Positions 20,415 through 30,434 of a stretch of DNA of 42,762 nt are shown here, one piece after another (the first letter of the stretch is position 1; each line of letters starts with the position of its first letter). A program made the position numbers and the translations under genes. The notes beneath the pieces were generated by a model, which had not been told where the DNA came from, searched no databases, and was given only the letters and a program-made list of their open reading frames with translations. The DNA is from Branchiostoma floridae (taxonomy: Eukaryota; Chordata; Leptocardii; Amphioxiformes; Branchiostomatidae), in assembly GCF_000003815.2 (NCBI RefSeq), contig NC_049995.1, forward strand, positions 17,730,963 through 17,773,724, in the 5' to 3' direction.

Positions 20415-21323
20415 CCCTATCTAGACCAGGCTTTTTTGGGATTCCTGGGACCAGGGGGCTCTTTTGACCCCCCCCCTTCGTAATTTCAAAACGGCTTGGG
20501 TTACGATCACCAAATTTGGAGGGGATGATGAACTAGTGAAGTTTAATATTTTCTGTATTTTTGGTATCGTTATGACGTAATATGACGTAATTATGACGTC
20601 ATAATGTCATATTTTGGGCTAAAATCGTCAAAACATGAAATTTCCGCTATACTTAAATGAATTGAACAAAATGCTGACTATAAAGCTTATCTTATTAGTG
20701 TCTTCTAAGTCTGCTAAGTCTTTTGTTGCCAATGACGACGACACTGACGTCTATATGACGTCAGAAAATGACGTAATTTGTCCGCCATCTTGGATCGACA
20801 AGCTTGAATTTTCTAAAATACGGCTTTTCCACATATAACCCCAAAACCCAATAGAAATGGACTAAAATGATCAAGTGATTGTGTTTTATAAGAAAATAAA
20901 AGATTTTGACGGTATTTGAGCAAAAATTACATGTATTTATCGTTGAAAATGACATTGTCCGCCATCTTGGATTTTGACCCATTGCGTCATCAAATTAGCA
21001 TAAATTATGAATATTTGATTTGAAATGTGAGTTTAAATTACACAGGATGTTCATGATATAGATAAACAAGTTTGATGTAGCAATAAAACCATGAAATCCC
21101 ATAATTCAAACTGAAATTAGTAAATTTGGGAAAATATGCCTGTCAGAAACCCGTTGCCATGGCAACACGAAAAATTACAAACTAATTTTTTTTCACAGAA
21201 TTGTTGCTAACAATATTTTAGGAAAAGTCACCAAGATTCGTAGTTCTAGCACACGTCGTTCGCCAGTTATATGACGTCAAAGTTGGCGCAGGCACTTTTA
21301 GCCCCCCCCCGGTCTAGATAGGG
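20415..21323. mobile_element. Non-autonomous piggyBac-like element, 909 bp
   Basis: The ends are CCCTATCTAGACCAGG and the mirror CCGGTCTAGATAGGG, each flanked by TTAA (20411-20414 and 21324-21327). TTAA targeting with CCC-initial repeats is the piggyBac signature. There is no transposase ORF. The interior carries three full CRE octamers TGACGTCA (20594-20601, 20756-20763, 21272-21279), extra TGACGTAA half-type sites, and two identical 15-mers TCCGCCATCTTGGAT (20781-20795, 20958-20972) resembling the YY1 site. Poly-C runs sit just inside both ends. Confidence 0.85.
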
Positions 21324-21329
21324 TTAAGA

Positions 21330-21720
21330 AGTATCTTACGGCCAATCGTTTATGTCATATCCGATGATGTACAGAAAGTTACCGTAACGGGGGTAACGCT
21401 TGTTCACCTTTATCCGAGGGTAACCTATATTCGTTGTTTGTAAGAAAAAATGTATTTAGGGATATGAAGTCAACGGACGGTGGTTTCAAATCGGAACATT
21501 TTGAAATTATGGCAAATTTGAACCCACAGTCCACAGATTTAATACTCTAAATGTGCTGTTTTTAAAGACAACGGATAAAGGTCACCCCACGGATAAATGT
21601 TAACTAGCGTTATATGCAATGAAGTAGGGCAATAGTTAAAAAACGTTCAAGATATAATCACGAAGCAATTGGTTGACTGGTACCATTGTCGTTCAGCTGA
21701 CGATACGGCAACAAGTTGAT
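21330..21720. other. No gene seen
   Basis: Spacer. GGATAAAGGT-type and CGGATAAATGTTAAC wording around 21409-21605 looks weakly repeated. Confidence 0.4.
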
Positions 21721-21727
21721 ATATTGG

Positions 21728-21805
21728 TTCAGTTCAGTTCAGTTCATCCTCTTTTTGGAGGTGACACATGTGTCTCCACTCGTTTCTGTCCAGCATTACT
21801 GAACT
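21728..21805 (-). mobile_element. LINE 3' end: last codons plus (GAACT)n tail
   Basis: On the minus strand VMLDRNEWRHMCHLQKEDEL-stop is followed immediately by GAACTGAACTGAACTGAACC. The LDR.xWR ending resembles that of the fragment at 14690 and is typical of LINE polyproteins. Only the very end is present. Confidence 0.6.
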
Positions 21806-21939
21806 GGTATATTGGTAATTAATATAAAGGGCTTCCGTTTTGATGAGATTGCCGCAAACATGTGTTTTCTGTCGATTTAAATCATTCAGAGTTTCTGGGG
21901 CTTCAGCGTTCTTACTGTCAAGCCTGATTATCAATCATC

Positions 21940-22950
21940 TATAATGCAGTAGATTAGATCGGGAGGACAAAGATGGTAGCCAGAGATTTACATAATGGAA
22001 GTACAAACAGTGTAAGGCACGTCCAACGCACATCACTTAATATAACGAGAGTAACATAATGAGGAAAATTGTATGTTTCAATACTTTGTTTCCACTCCCC
22101 TCGTCGTGCATGTAGATATAGACCACACTACTTAGTTAGTTGCTCTTAAAAGCAAAGTTCGACCGGATAATAATGCATGTTATATTACATTTGGTCATAA
22201 ACCTGCTTTAAATAATGATTATTTCTTTATTTCTTTTCTTAATGTACACTCTGAAATAACATTCACGACACTTGATGTTTTAGGCTTTGTCAAATTCATC
22301 TGACTCAGGAAAACTGTTTTCGTTCCAAAAAATATGCAGATTTAAGAGTTTTGTGCCTGCGAGATAAGATATCACGTGTACCAATTGTACTAGTCCTATG
22401 CCTACAAAATACGTAGAAATCGCAAAGACATCATGGCGATGGAAACAGACACACAAACAAAGAGAGAGACGTGCAGTCTACAGCTTTCAGAACGCTTGAC
22501 CCAATTTTCACCATTTGGGGATAATTTCCCAGCCTAATGGAGCTTTCGATTCGTTAGATTGAAATTCCTGCCATTGCTGAATGGTTAAAAGCATCACCAT
22601 TGTAGAACTCATGGCAGAACGCACTCAGCTGTTTGATTACCGAAAAGGCATCCCGGAAAATGTACGGGTGATCGAACACGTAATGAACTGAGAATGTAGA
22701 TAAACTATGCACCGTATGTTGCCAATTACAGCGTGCAAATAAAGCTTGGAGAAATTACCTGAAAAAATCGTTTTTTTCTGCCCAACTCATACATTCCTTT
22801 TGAAGTTAAAAGTATATCTTTCAGCAAAAAAATGAGCGTTTTTAAAAGTATGCAAAGCCTTGATGGCTTAGCAAGATTTGGCCAGAAAATGCCGTGAATA
22901 TTCAAACTATGAGGTGCGTCTGCTATAGAGCGTTAGTCCAAAGATTCATA
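21940..22950. other. No gene seen
   Basis: AT-rich spacer. I found no ORF of substance, element boundary or splice-consistent exon. Confidence 0.45.
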
Positions 22951-22964
22951 AACCGAAAATGTTG

Positions 22965-23025
22965 TCTAACTTTTTTTCCATGCAAGGCTCCGCCGTCAAT
23001 AAAGAGACACCATTACCATTACCAG
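22965..23025 (+). repeat. LINE 3' tail ending in (ATTACC)n
   Basis: CAAGGCTCCGCCGTCAATAAAG followed by AGACACCATTACCATTACC is an AATAAA plus short tandem tail. The coding part is absent. Confidence 0.45.
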
Positions 23026-23573
23026 CGCCAGTAGTGATTTGCAGATGTACAGATCCACCAAGAGCGTCCTGATTTTATCTCTTGGTGATGTTTTTGTTTA
23101 ATTTCGTTTTATCTTTCGACCTCAGGTGCAAACATGTTGTTTTCCATTCACGAAACATCTAAATGTGGTTGCAAGTTGAAAAGTGTGCATTTTGTCCTCA
23201 GCAAATTTGAATTTAAAAGAAAAAAGAAAACGACAATCGATACATTCAAGAATTAAAGATCTAAGAATTCAAGCTGTTTTAGCTGTAACGATTGGGCCAC
23301 GTGCTACGACCTTGGTTTTCCCTGCCCCAGCCGAATCAATTGAGTTCGGGCCTGGTCGGGCCCCGCTTTGATTTTAATTCTAACCCGGCCGGATATCTGC
23401 TTAGAAATGTGAATATACTAGTAATATACTACGGTAGTGTGACTCTGCAGTGAATTGTAATTTTGCAGTGCATTGCGATTTGTTAAAAGAAGATTCAGAG
23501 TTAAGAAAAATTTAAAAAAAACGGAATATTTGCGAGGTTTTGAAATGACCTCATTTGTCCCATGTTATTCTAG

Positions 23574-23735
23574 GAGCCATTTTTGACGCCCAGGGTTCAG
23601 ACGAGGAGGTGGCGTTCCAGGCGGGGGTCCATGACGTCAACAGGAAGCGGCAGCTGTTCGATCACACCCAGGCCGCCATAGAGACCAAGGTCACGTACCT
23701 GGGTAACCTGGGGCCGTACGCTGCCGCCTTTCAAG
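23574..23735 (+). CDS. Ionotropic glutamate receptor (delta-like), amino-terminal domain exon 1 of 6 seen
   Basis: A 162-base exon is bounded by TTCTAG|GA and CAAG|GTCAGT, phase 1 at both ends. It encodes (G)AIFDAQGSDEEVAFQAGV, then HDVNRKRQLF, and ends VTYLGNLGPYAAAFQ. This is the first lobe of the LIVBP-like amino-terminal domain. GAIF followed by an acidic loop, a helix with AF..AV.D.N and a beta strand is the start of mature iGluR subunits and aligns best, from memory of the family, with GRID/GluD (GAIFEE...VFQLAVSDL). The exon with the start codon and signal peptide must lie upstream and was not found. Codon use is GC-richer than the flanking AT-rich DNA. Confidence 0.88.
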
Positions 23736-23769
23736 GTCAGTCTCTATCTTTGTCATTGTTATGTTTATG

Positions 23770-23771
23770 TT

Positions 23772-23843
<72 letters not shown>

Positions 23844-23985
23844 GAAGAGAGATGGGGGTGGAAAGAGAGAATGTGTGTGTGCTCTCTCTCTCTCTCGCGC
23901 GCGTGTGTGTGTGTGTGCGTGCGTGTGTGTGTGTGCGTGTGTGTGCATGTGCGTGTGCGTGTGTGTGCATGTGCGTGTGTCTTTC
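23770..23985. repeat. Compound (TG)n(GA)n...(CT)n(TG)n microsatellite
   Basis: Starting 35 bases after the splice donor, the intron has TG repeats, about 36 bases of GA repeats (23803-23840), a purine-rich spacer, CT repeats at 23881-23895 and then TG/CG/CA-type repeats. The GA and CT tracts are self-complementary and could pair. Long ORFs across it are artefacts. Confidence 0.9.
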
Positions 23986-23999
23986 CAGACATTTGCAGT

Positions 24000-25550
24000 C
24001 AGTATAATTTCAGAAGCTGTAATGGATTATGATGATATCTTGCCTATGGCTAGGTCTTGGTAAGAAATAAGGTCAAGGTCAATCACGCCCCCTCTGGTGT
24101 TTACCCTCTGTAATGCAGTAGAACCTGTGGTTTTTATAATTTATTTTGATTTGCTATGGTGTTCATTTTCGGATATACCCAATGCTGTGCTACTGAATAA
24201 ACTGATGAAATGATAATTTAGGAAAACTTGCTTTGGCAGGAATAATACGGAGACGGAATCTGGGTCAAGCTTTTGTCTAGGGAGCTTTAGACATATTCAA
24301 ACGGGACGACATAAATAAAACCATTTAATTAAAGGTGACCAGTAAAACTCCCCGTAGCATCGCTTCCTCATTCTTAAAGAAACGATCATATTTGTAAAGG
24401 CTCCCATTTGCTTTACAACATGTGCGCCTTGGGGAACTGAAATGCTATCAGCGTATATCATTGACGTTAACTACATAGTTTTATACCTGCAGCAGGCATA
24501 AGAGATGCTGTGAAAGATTATGTTTCAAGTAAGAAACTATCAATTGCATTCACAATATACTACAACTGTTTTGAAAAAAAAATGGAAGGTTTAAGTAAGT
24601 AATCATTGCAGTTGTTATGGGAAGCTCACATGACAACAAATTCTCTCCGATTTTTAGTAATGTATGATCAAATTGTGGTATAAAAAGATTTGTCAACTTA
24701 TTATAGTCATGTATTTACATTTCGATTTATTGTTATTACACGTGCGCTTAGAAAGGTCAGCTCTTGAACGTGATGTGTTCTACGGACATAAAAAGAAAAT
24801 TATCATCCATCATATTACATTGCAGGTTGCATACTCGAGCTCTCTGAATGGGTCTTTAGCGGTGAAGACTCTTTAGGAATTCTATTGCCTTGCGAGGTAG
24901 AACGTCTTTAACTGTTGTCGTGGAAGGAATATCTGAAATTCATATTATCAATATGCAGGATCTTGTGAGAGAAAAAAAGAAAAGAAACTTTAAGGAAGTT
25001 GCATCTTATTTTTCTTTGTAAATCTATTGTTTTTTTTTGGTTAATATCAAAGAGGTTAAATGCATACATTTCTAGCTCTGATGCCTAAGTTTATCGAACA
25101 AAAAATTGTCATTTCTCTTTAAGTGTAACGTTAACTAACGAAAGGTAATGGATTCTACCAGAATTATGAAACGTCTGACCGTTTCCTAAATCATATATGC
25201 AGCTGCTTGAGTAAGTACGTTTTTGAGAGAGACCAGTACATCTTATCCCTCCATATGCAATACTAGTAGAGTAGAAACACTAGTATCCGTTTCTTAGTAT
25301 TTGAACTACTGTTGTTTTTTTAGAATAAAGAAAGAAAACAAAAAAACTACTTTTTGGGGTAACGTCTATCTTGCGAATCATTGGGGTGATATACAATAGA
25401 ACCATAAACCAGGTAACTAAACATTTACTCAGTCCTTGAGGAAAGCTAGTGAATGCTACTTGAAAAGTCTTAATCGTTTTCAGAATCTAACTAGTTGGTT
25501 GTTTAATGAGTAAACGTTATCCTGCATATGACTGGGTTGATATACATTAT
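24000..25550. other. Receptor intron, no further gene
   Basis: Intronic AT-rich DNA between receptor exons 1 and 2. Nothing beyond short A/T runs and a possible retroposon tail (CTACTGAATAAACTGATG, 24191-24208) was noticed. Confidence 0.5.
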
Positions 25551-25555
25551 ATATT

Positions 25556-25906
25556 TTATTTATTTGCAAATCCATGCCCGTAGGCTAATTGCAATGATAC
25601 AGACAGTAAAAAGTAGCAAGTGTCTATTCTATAATACACACACGTCAGCTATCTATGTACATGCTTCTACTTTCTTTACTGGGAGGTTTGACTACTTCTT
25701 TGGAGGCAGTGGCTGATGAAAAGTGCCACTTCTTTAAAAAATGATTAGTGGGTTCTGTGATTTCAACAGAAATATAGTTTTTTGAGGTCTACTAATTGGT
25801 GAAAAGTTGGAAATATTGTTTTGATTGTGTCAAAAAGGTTGTTACTTTTGTCCTCACAATGGGGGCAGTTACATATAAAATGTATTTCATCTTCCACTGC
25901 ATACTA
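25556..25906 (-). mobile_element. 5'-truncated LINE related to the intact LINE
   Basis: On the minus strand the piece begins with GTGGAAGATGAAATACATTT, coding for VEDEIHF, the C-terminal Cys/His region of ORF2 (compare 36419-36446). It continues through a 3' end containing CAATTAGCCTACGGGCATGG and ATTTGCAAATAAATAAA. It is clearly more diverged than the copy at 27107. Confidence 0.7.
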
Positions 25907-26536
25907 GAACCGTAAACCCACTCGGTACCTGACCCGGTAAATCCTTCCATATGTCCGAGTCCCGAGGGACCCGGCCTTCCCACGCATTACCCTCCCCGAG
26001 AAAACTCCTCAATAACACCCGGAGATCACCTCAAGAAGCCTGAAGCACAGAATAATGTGACAACCGGGGCACTTATGGAGCTCTGTATGCAAGATTTAGC
26101 CATTATTCGGGGCAGGTAATCCCTCGGGTTTAAGAGTGGATTCATCTTGTAGAGAGAGCGCCTTCTGGTCAAAATGACGTCAAGTTGCTTCGTGTACCAC
26201 ATCATCTAAATCAGAGCGTTCACATCTCAAAGCATCATCTTTGTCTTCGATAAAGATTAGACATCCAGGTAATAAGATACGTCCAAAAGCAGTTACTCAA
26301 GCAGCTGGACATGATATTGAAAACGGTCAACGTTTCAATCAACATCCGTTGTTTGTCGTCTTGCTGGAGAGAGTTTTTATACCCTAGCTGTAAATTGATA
26401 TGCAAAAGAGATCTAGTTGAAGAACATCATCTTCTTTATACGGCACTTTCAACTTGATATCTATCAGGTAATATACTAAAGTAGATAACGAAGTATTTCT
26501 CTGGCTCATTTCCCAAAATGAAAAGTCATCATAGAT

Positions 26537-26636
26537 NNNNNNNNNNNNNNNNNNNNNNNNNNNNNNNNNNNNNNNNNNNNNNNNNNNNNNNNNNNNNNNN
26601 NNNNNNNNNNNNNNNNNNNNNNNNNNNNNNNNNNNN
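26537..26636. other. Assembly gap (100 N)
   Basis: Exactly 100 N inside the intron before receptor exon 2. Confidence 0.99.
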
Positions 26637-26762
26637 GGTGGAGGCAAATACTCCCATGCGCGCCTCATACGGACTTAAATAAATACGCACGTGTGACCCT
26701 ACCTTTAGTTTCTTTAGTCACATTATGGTTTCATCCACTAATAATATTTTATCCTACTCCAG

Positions 26763-27014
26763 TGTGTCAGCTACTACAGACTGACGTAGTTGCCATATTG
26801 AGTCACGTGACCTGCCAGGAGACGGCCACGCTGACGTCACTGACAAGTGAGCTGCGGATCCCCCACCTGACGACCAACAAGTGCCCGGATGTTGACCTCG
26901 GGGATTTCGTCCTCAGCGCGACCCCTGACCCCGCGAACGTTGACCTCGCCCTAGCGGCATATATGGAGGACAATAAATGGGAGCAGATTGTGATATTCTA
27001 CGACAAGGACACCA
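26763..27014 (+). CDS. Ionotropic glutamate receptor (delta-like), amino-terminal domain exon 2
   Basis: A 252-base exon from CTCCAG|TG to ACCA|GTAAGT, phase 1 on both sides; the split codon joined to exon 1 gives Val, so the frame is continuous. It encodes (V)CQLLQTDVVAILSHVTC, then LTSLTSELRIPHLTT, and ends NKWEQIVIFYDKDT. Landmarks shared with GluD and other iGluR amino-terminal domains are the C...L...V.AI....TC segment, the helix ending in IPHL, the P.P.....A.AAYME helix and the WE..VIFYD strand. The two cysteines could form the conserved disulphide of lobe 1. No stop or frameshift is present. Confidence 0.93.
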
Positions 27015-27106
27015 GTAAGTCGATATGCATATTTTGTAAGAAAAAAGAACATTGATCATAGTAATGAAAAACAACAACATTAGTCTAAACTAATGAAGAA
27101 GAAGAA

Positions 27107-27369
27107 GAAGTTTATTTGCAAGTTCTTGCCCGAGGGCTAATTGCAACATGAAGCATACAGAAGATATAGTAAACATACATAAAGTAACTTGGTATAGATA
27201 ACAATGGTGACAAGTGTAAACAAGTGACTATTCTAACAATGATATTGACTGCTGAGAGCTACAATCTACGCATTTGGGGTTTGACTTCTTTTCTGGAAGC
27301 AGTGGAAGACGAAGTACCCCACTTTTTCTATGATGAGTGGATTATGTGACGTCAACAGCTTTATAGTTT
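27107..27369 (-). mobile_element. Young-looking 5'-truncated copy of the intact LINE
   Basis: The reverse complement follows the last ~75 codons' DNA of ORF2 and its 3' UTR (36540-36805) step by step: AAACTATAAAGCTGTTGACG, CACATAATCCACTCATC, GAAGTCAAACCCCAAATGCG, then the 3' motif CAATTAGCCCTCGGGCAAG and CAAATAAAC. The tail here is (CTT)n. Divergence by eye is modest. It sits 90 bases into the intron after exon 2, antisense to the receptor. Confidence 0.85.
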
Positions 27370-27494
27370 GGTAATAATAATAATAACCACATTTATCATA
27401 ATATCAAAGCTGAGTTTTTTTAATTTCACTCTGTGTGGCTTTCTTTTGGTATGAGGTATAGTTTTTATTCATTCCACCGAATACCTCACAAGTA

Positions 27495-27702
27495 CTGTAA
27501 ATGAAGAAATGTTCGCGGTGGATCAATGTTCGCGGTTTTCGCGGCGGCCGCTTCACGGCGAATTTAAAACCACCGCGAACATTTTTCCATAACAGTAAGA
27601 AACTGCAGTGCATGGTGCTACGGCGAGATTAAAACCACCGCGAAAAGTCAATTTTCCCGCTACCGCGAAATTAAATCCCCGCGAACTTAAATGCATTTAC
27701 AG
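27495..27702. mobile_element. TA-flanked inverted-repeat element, copy 1
   Basis: Ends CTGTAAATG and CATTTACAG are flanked by TA. The interior is full of ACCGCGAA/TTCGCGGT phrases (CCACCGCGAACATTTTTCC, TACCGCGAAATTAAATCC). No ORF. A second copy is at 28285. Confidence 0.75.
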
Positions 27703-27709
27703 TATTATC

Positions 27710-28190
27710 AACTTTCATGTTTCTACCGGGTTGCATAATACCGCCAAATTGATTTAAAAAAACTGTTAAAGTGGCCTTTCAAGACTGTGTTGAACACCTA
27801 TTAATATCTATATTGTATAAACCTCATGATTACTGATGCATCATGGGTACATCTCTTTAAATCACATCACATCACATTCATGTCATTTTTGTGGTGGAGC
27901 AACACAAGATACAATCTAAATGCAATTTACAAGTCTATCATTCAACAGCATCTAATCTATGTGACTGCTAATAGAGTAGTACTACTAAACTTTTCTCCCG
28001 CTTTTCATGTAATCTGAGTTAACTTGGAGAAGTTATGTAGTCCACAGCTGCGTCTGTGTCAGACCAGATTGTATCCAGGTGCATGTTGAGGCATGATAAG
28101 CCCTTAGATCATTAAACAACCACTAGTAGTCGTTTCCTTAGGACCTATAGTAGGTCATGTCAATGGACTACACAACCGTAAAGTCTAATC
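27710..28190. other. Receptor intron, no gene
   Basis: AT-rich intronic DNA without recognisable element. Confidence 0.45.
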
Positions 28191-28195
28191 ATTGA

Positions 28196-28262
28196 TTCGA
28201 TTTGATTTATTTGGCTGTAAGAGATACAGCCAGGGCTACCAAAGTAGCCGAAGGCTATTATC
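28196..28262 (-). repeat. L2-like LINE 3' end
   Basis: On the minus strand AGCCTTCGGCTACTTTGGTA, then GCCCTGGCTGTATCTC, runs into AAATAAATCAAATCGAATC. This is a 3' hairpin-like motif followed by an (AAATC)n tail, as in many L2-type LINEs. Confidence 0.6.
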
Positions 28263-28284
28263 AAGCCCTACTAACTGCACAATA

Positions 28285-28445
28285 CTGTAAATGCAGAAAT
28301 GCGAATTTAAATCCCCCGCGAAATTTTTTCCATAACAGTAAGAGACTACAGCGCATGGTGCTACCGCGAAATTAAAACCACCGCGAAAAGTCCATTTTCC
28401 CGCTACCGCGAAATAAAATCCCCGTGAACTTAAATGCATTTACAG
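28285..28445. mobile_element. TA-flanked inverted-repeat element, copy 2
   Basis: Same ends (CTGTAAATGCAG and TGCATTTACAG) and same CCGCGAAA-rich interior as 27495-27702, but about 47 bases shorter, lacking part of the left half. Flanking TA on both sides. Confidence 0.78.
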
Positions 28446-28645
28446 TATCCAATCAACAACTTTACTTTTACCGATACATGAGGTTAGTTTTTCGAGCTAG
28501 GTTATACTGACAACGTATGATACATATAACTTAGATACGGAGACGATCTGTGAATCATTGATAAGGTACTCGCACAAGCTCTTTATCTCTACAACAGACA
28601 GTATGTGGTGGGAGGATTGAAGATCTCATATGTATATGTACGTTA

Positions 28646-28993
28646 CAGGGCTCTAACCAGCGTCCGTTTTTCCGTCAATTGACGAAAATTTGCTGCGTGT
28701 GACGGAAAAATTTTAAAAGCAATCCGTCAACCTTGACAAGCAAAAATCCTTGGTGAAAGTTATAGGCCGCTTGGCCATGGGGACGCCATCCACGGCCGTA
28801 AAAGCCACACACTGTTTGTTTTGCTATTGTTATTATTGTTGACGAAGTGTGTCGGCGCCCTTTCGCATACAATAATCTCATTAAAAACCTGTTTTTCAAG
28901 GTCTCAGTTCAGTCCCTCTAACTCCTGGAATAGTGTTTTCGCGACAATGGGAATTGGCTGACGGAAAAAAAATTCGAGCTGGCTAGAGCCCTG
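28646..28993. mobile_element. Non-autonomous hAT-like element, 348 bp
   Basis: Terminal repeats are CAGGGCTCTAACCAGC and its mirror GCTGGCTAGAGCCCTG. They are flanked by an exact 8-bp duplication GTACGTTA (28638-28645 and 28994-29001). C/TAGGG-type ends with 8-bp duplications define hAT transposons. A subterminal palindromic phrase TCCGTCAATTGACGAAAA lies at 28671-28688. No transposase remnant was recognised. Confidence 0.9.
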
Positions 28994-29009
28994 GTACGTT
29001 ATCTTCCAT

Positions 29010-29470
29010 CCTACATCGCTAATGAATCTTTCCTCAACTCGATCTCTCCTCAATGGAGCAATAATTATCATACAAACTAAGAAACAAAGGCAAGTTTACC
29101 CGGAAAAAATGGGAACAAGTTTTCATCACTTCAATAAACGTCTTATTCGGGGCAAAAACATATTCCGGTTCACTTTGCTGTTATCAATTCACCAACTTAA
29201 TGAAACTATTCACGATATTTTTTTAACCAGTAACCATAGACTAATGCATTACAGACAATACTTTAGCCCCAAAAATCTGAATTCCTTTTTTTGTAATGGT
29301 GAGCTTGTAACGAAAATCGATTATCTATGGCGCATAGAATGTCTTATGCCGCAAAATGTCAGCAATCGTAAAATGCAAGCAACCGCAAATGCCGAATGTG
29401 GTGAGAAAGAAACATGCCCATATATGGTGAGGGGAACGTCGCAAATATAGATTCTGAAAAGGTGGTTATA
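29010..29470. other. Receptor intron, spurious 142-codon frame
   Basis: The open frame 29022-29450 on the plus strand has no domain, no hydrophobic signal and no splice-consistent ends. I regard it as chance in intronic DNA. Confidence 0.4.
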
Positions 29471-29478
29471 AACAAACG

Positions 29479-29940
29479 AAGATTACAGTTTACAGCATTG
29501 AGGCATTATCACAACAAAACAAATTTCGCTTACAAATCAAAGTGTTATTGTATCTTTGTGGGCATATGATCAAGGCACCTCTGTACCAAATTTCAGGTCA
29601 TTCGGCTGTAATACCAGGGTACAGGGGGGCAAAATGTACATAAAAATTGCAAAAAAAACATGAATAAAATCATTTTAAAGGTAGATATGAAAAAAATGAC
29701 CTAAGGGTATTGGCCCACTCTACCCGTGTGCCAAATTTCAAGTCATTCGGTCCAAGAACGACGGAGTTGATTCGATTTGAAGATTTGACAGGAGAAAGAA
29801 GAAAGAAACATTACGAACACAATATTTTTCACCATACCTATGGTATGGCTGAAATATAAAAAACAACAACAGAAGGTTACAATTTACAGCATTGAGACAT
29901 TATCACAACAAAGCAAAATGTCGCTTACAAATCAAAGTGG
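29479..29940. repeat. Direct repeats (~66 bp) flanking a ~330-bp insert
   Basis: GAAGATTACAGTTTACAGCATT ... CGCTTACAAATCAAAGTG at 29479-29544 is repeated at 29873-29938. The insert contains two ACCAAATTTCARGTCATTCGG phrases (about 29586 and 29734) and closes with a CCATACCTATGGTATGG palindrome followed by CTGA. It is either a tandem duplication or an element within a duplicated site. The closing hairpin recalls Helitron 3' ends only weakly. Confidence 0.6.
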
Positions 29941-30434
29941 CGGCACAGCTAGCACAAACTGGTAAATAGTGCGTGCACTTACGTAAGTACATGTAGTCTG
30001 TAACGTTTAAGAAAGATTTTTGTTGCACGTTATAGAAAATAAGATAAACAGGGCTTCATGATAATGGATTAATCTTAATGGATACGTAACCAGTAGATTT
30101 TAATTCAATGTGCACCAACGAATATATAAAAAGCGAGCAATTCAGCCAACTGGGTACAAAATGTTTTAGTGAAGTTTTGCAAAAAAAAAGTTCATCTATA
30201 ATACGAACTTTGCCATTATAGACAGTGACAGCGTTCGGACGTGCTAATTCGCCGCTCCCGACAATGTTGTAATCTGTCTTTAATTGAGGTCACACTGGGT
30301 CGGATTTTGCTTCCAACGGACTCCTAACGTATCCTGGAACATTTTGGTATATAGTTTTTGACATTTGAGCCATTTGTTGGCTACTTTTCGTTGAATCTTC
30401 CGTCTATTAATTTGACGGACCCCAAGCGTCCAAG

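Noticed and set aside
23555-24063. Long Ser/Arg-, Val/Cys- and His/Thr-rich frames on both strands
   Set aside because: Compound TG/GA microsatellite after the exon; only 23574-23735 is coding.
29022-29450. 142-codon plus-strand frame
   Set aside because: No recognisable domain, not splice-consistent with the receptor, intronic; likely chance.
29860-29885. Helitron 3' end suggested by a CCATACC palindrome followed by CTGA
   Set aside because: The hairpin touches CTGA directly, the next base is A not T, and no TC 5' end was found.
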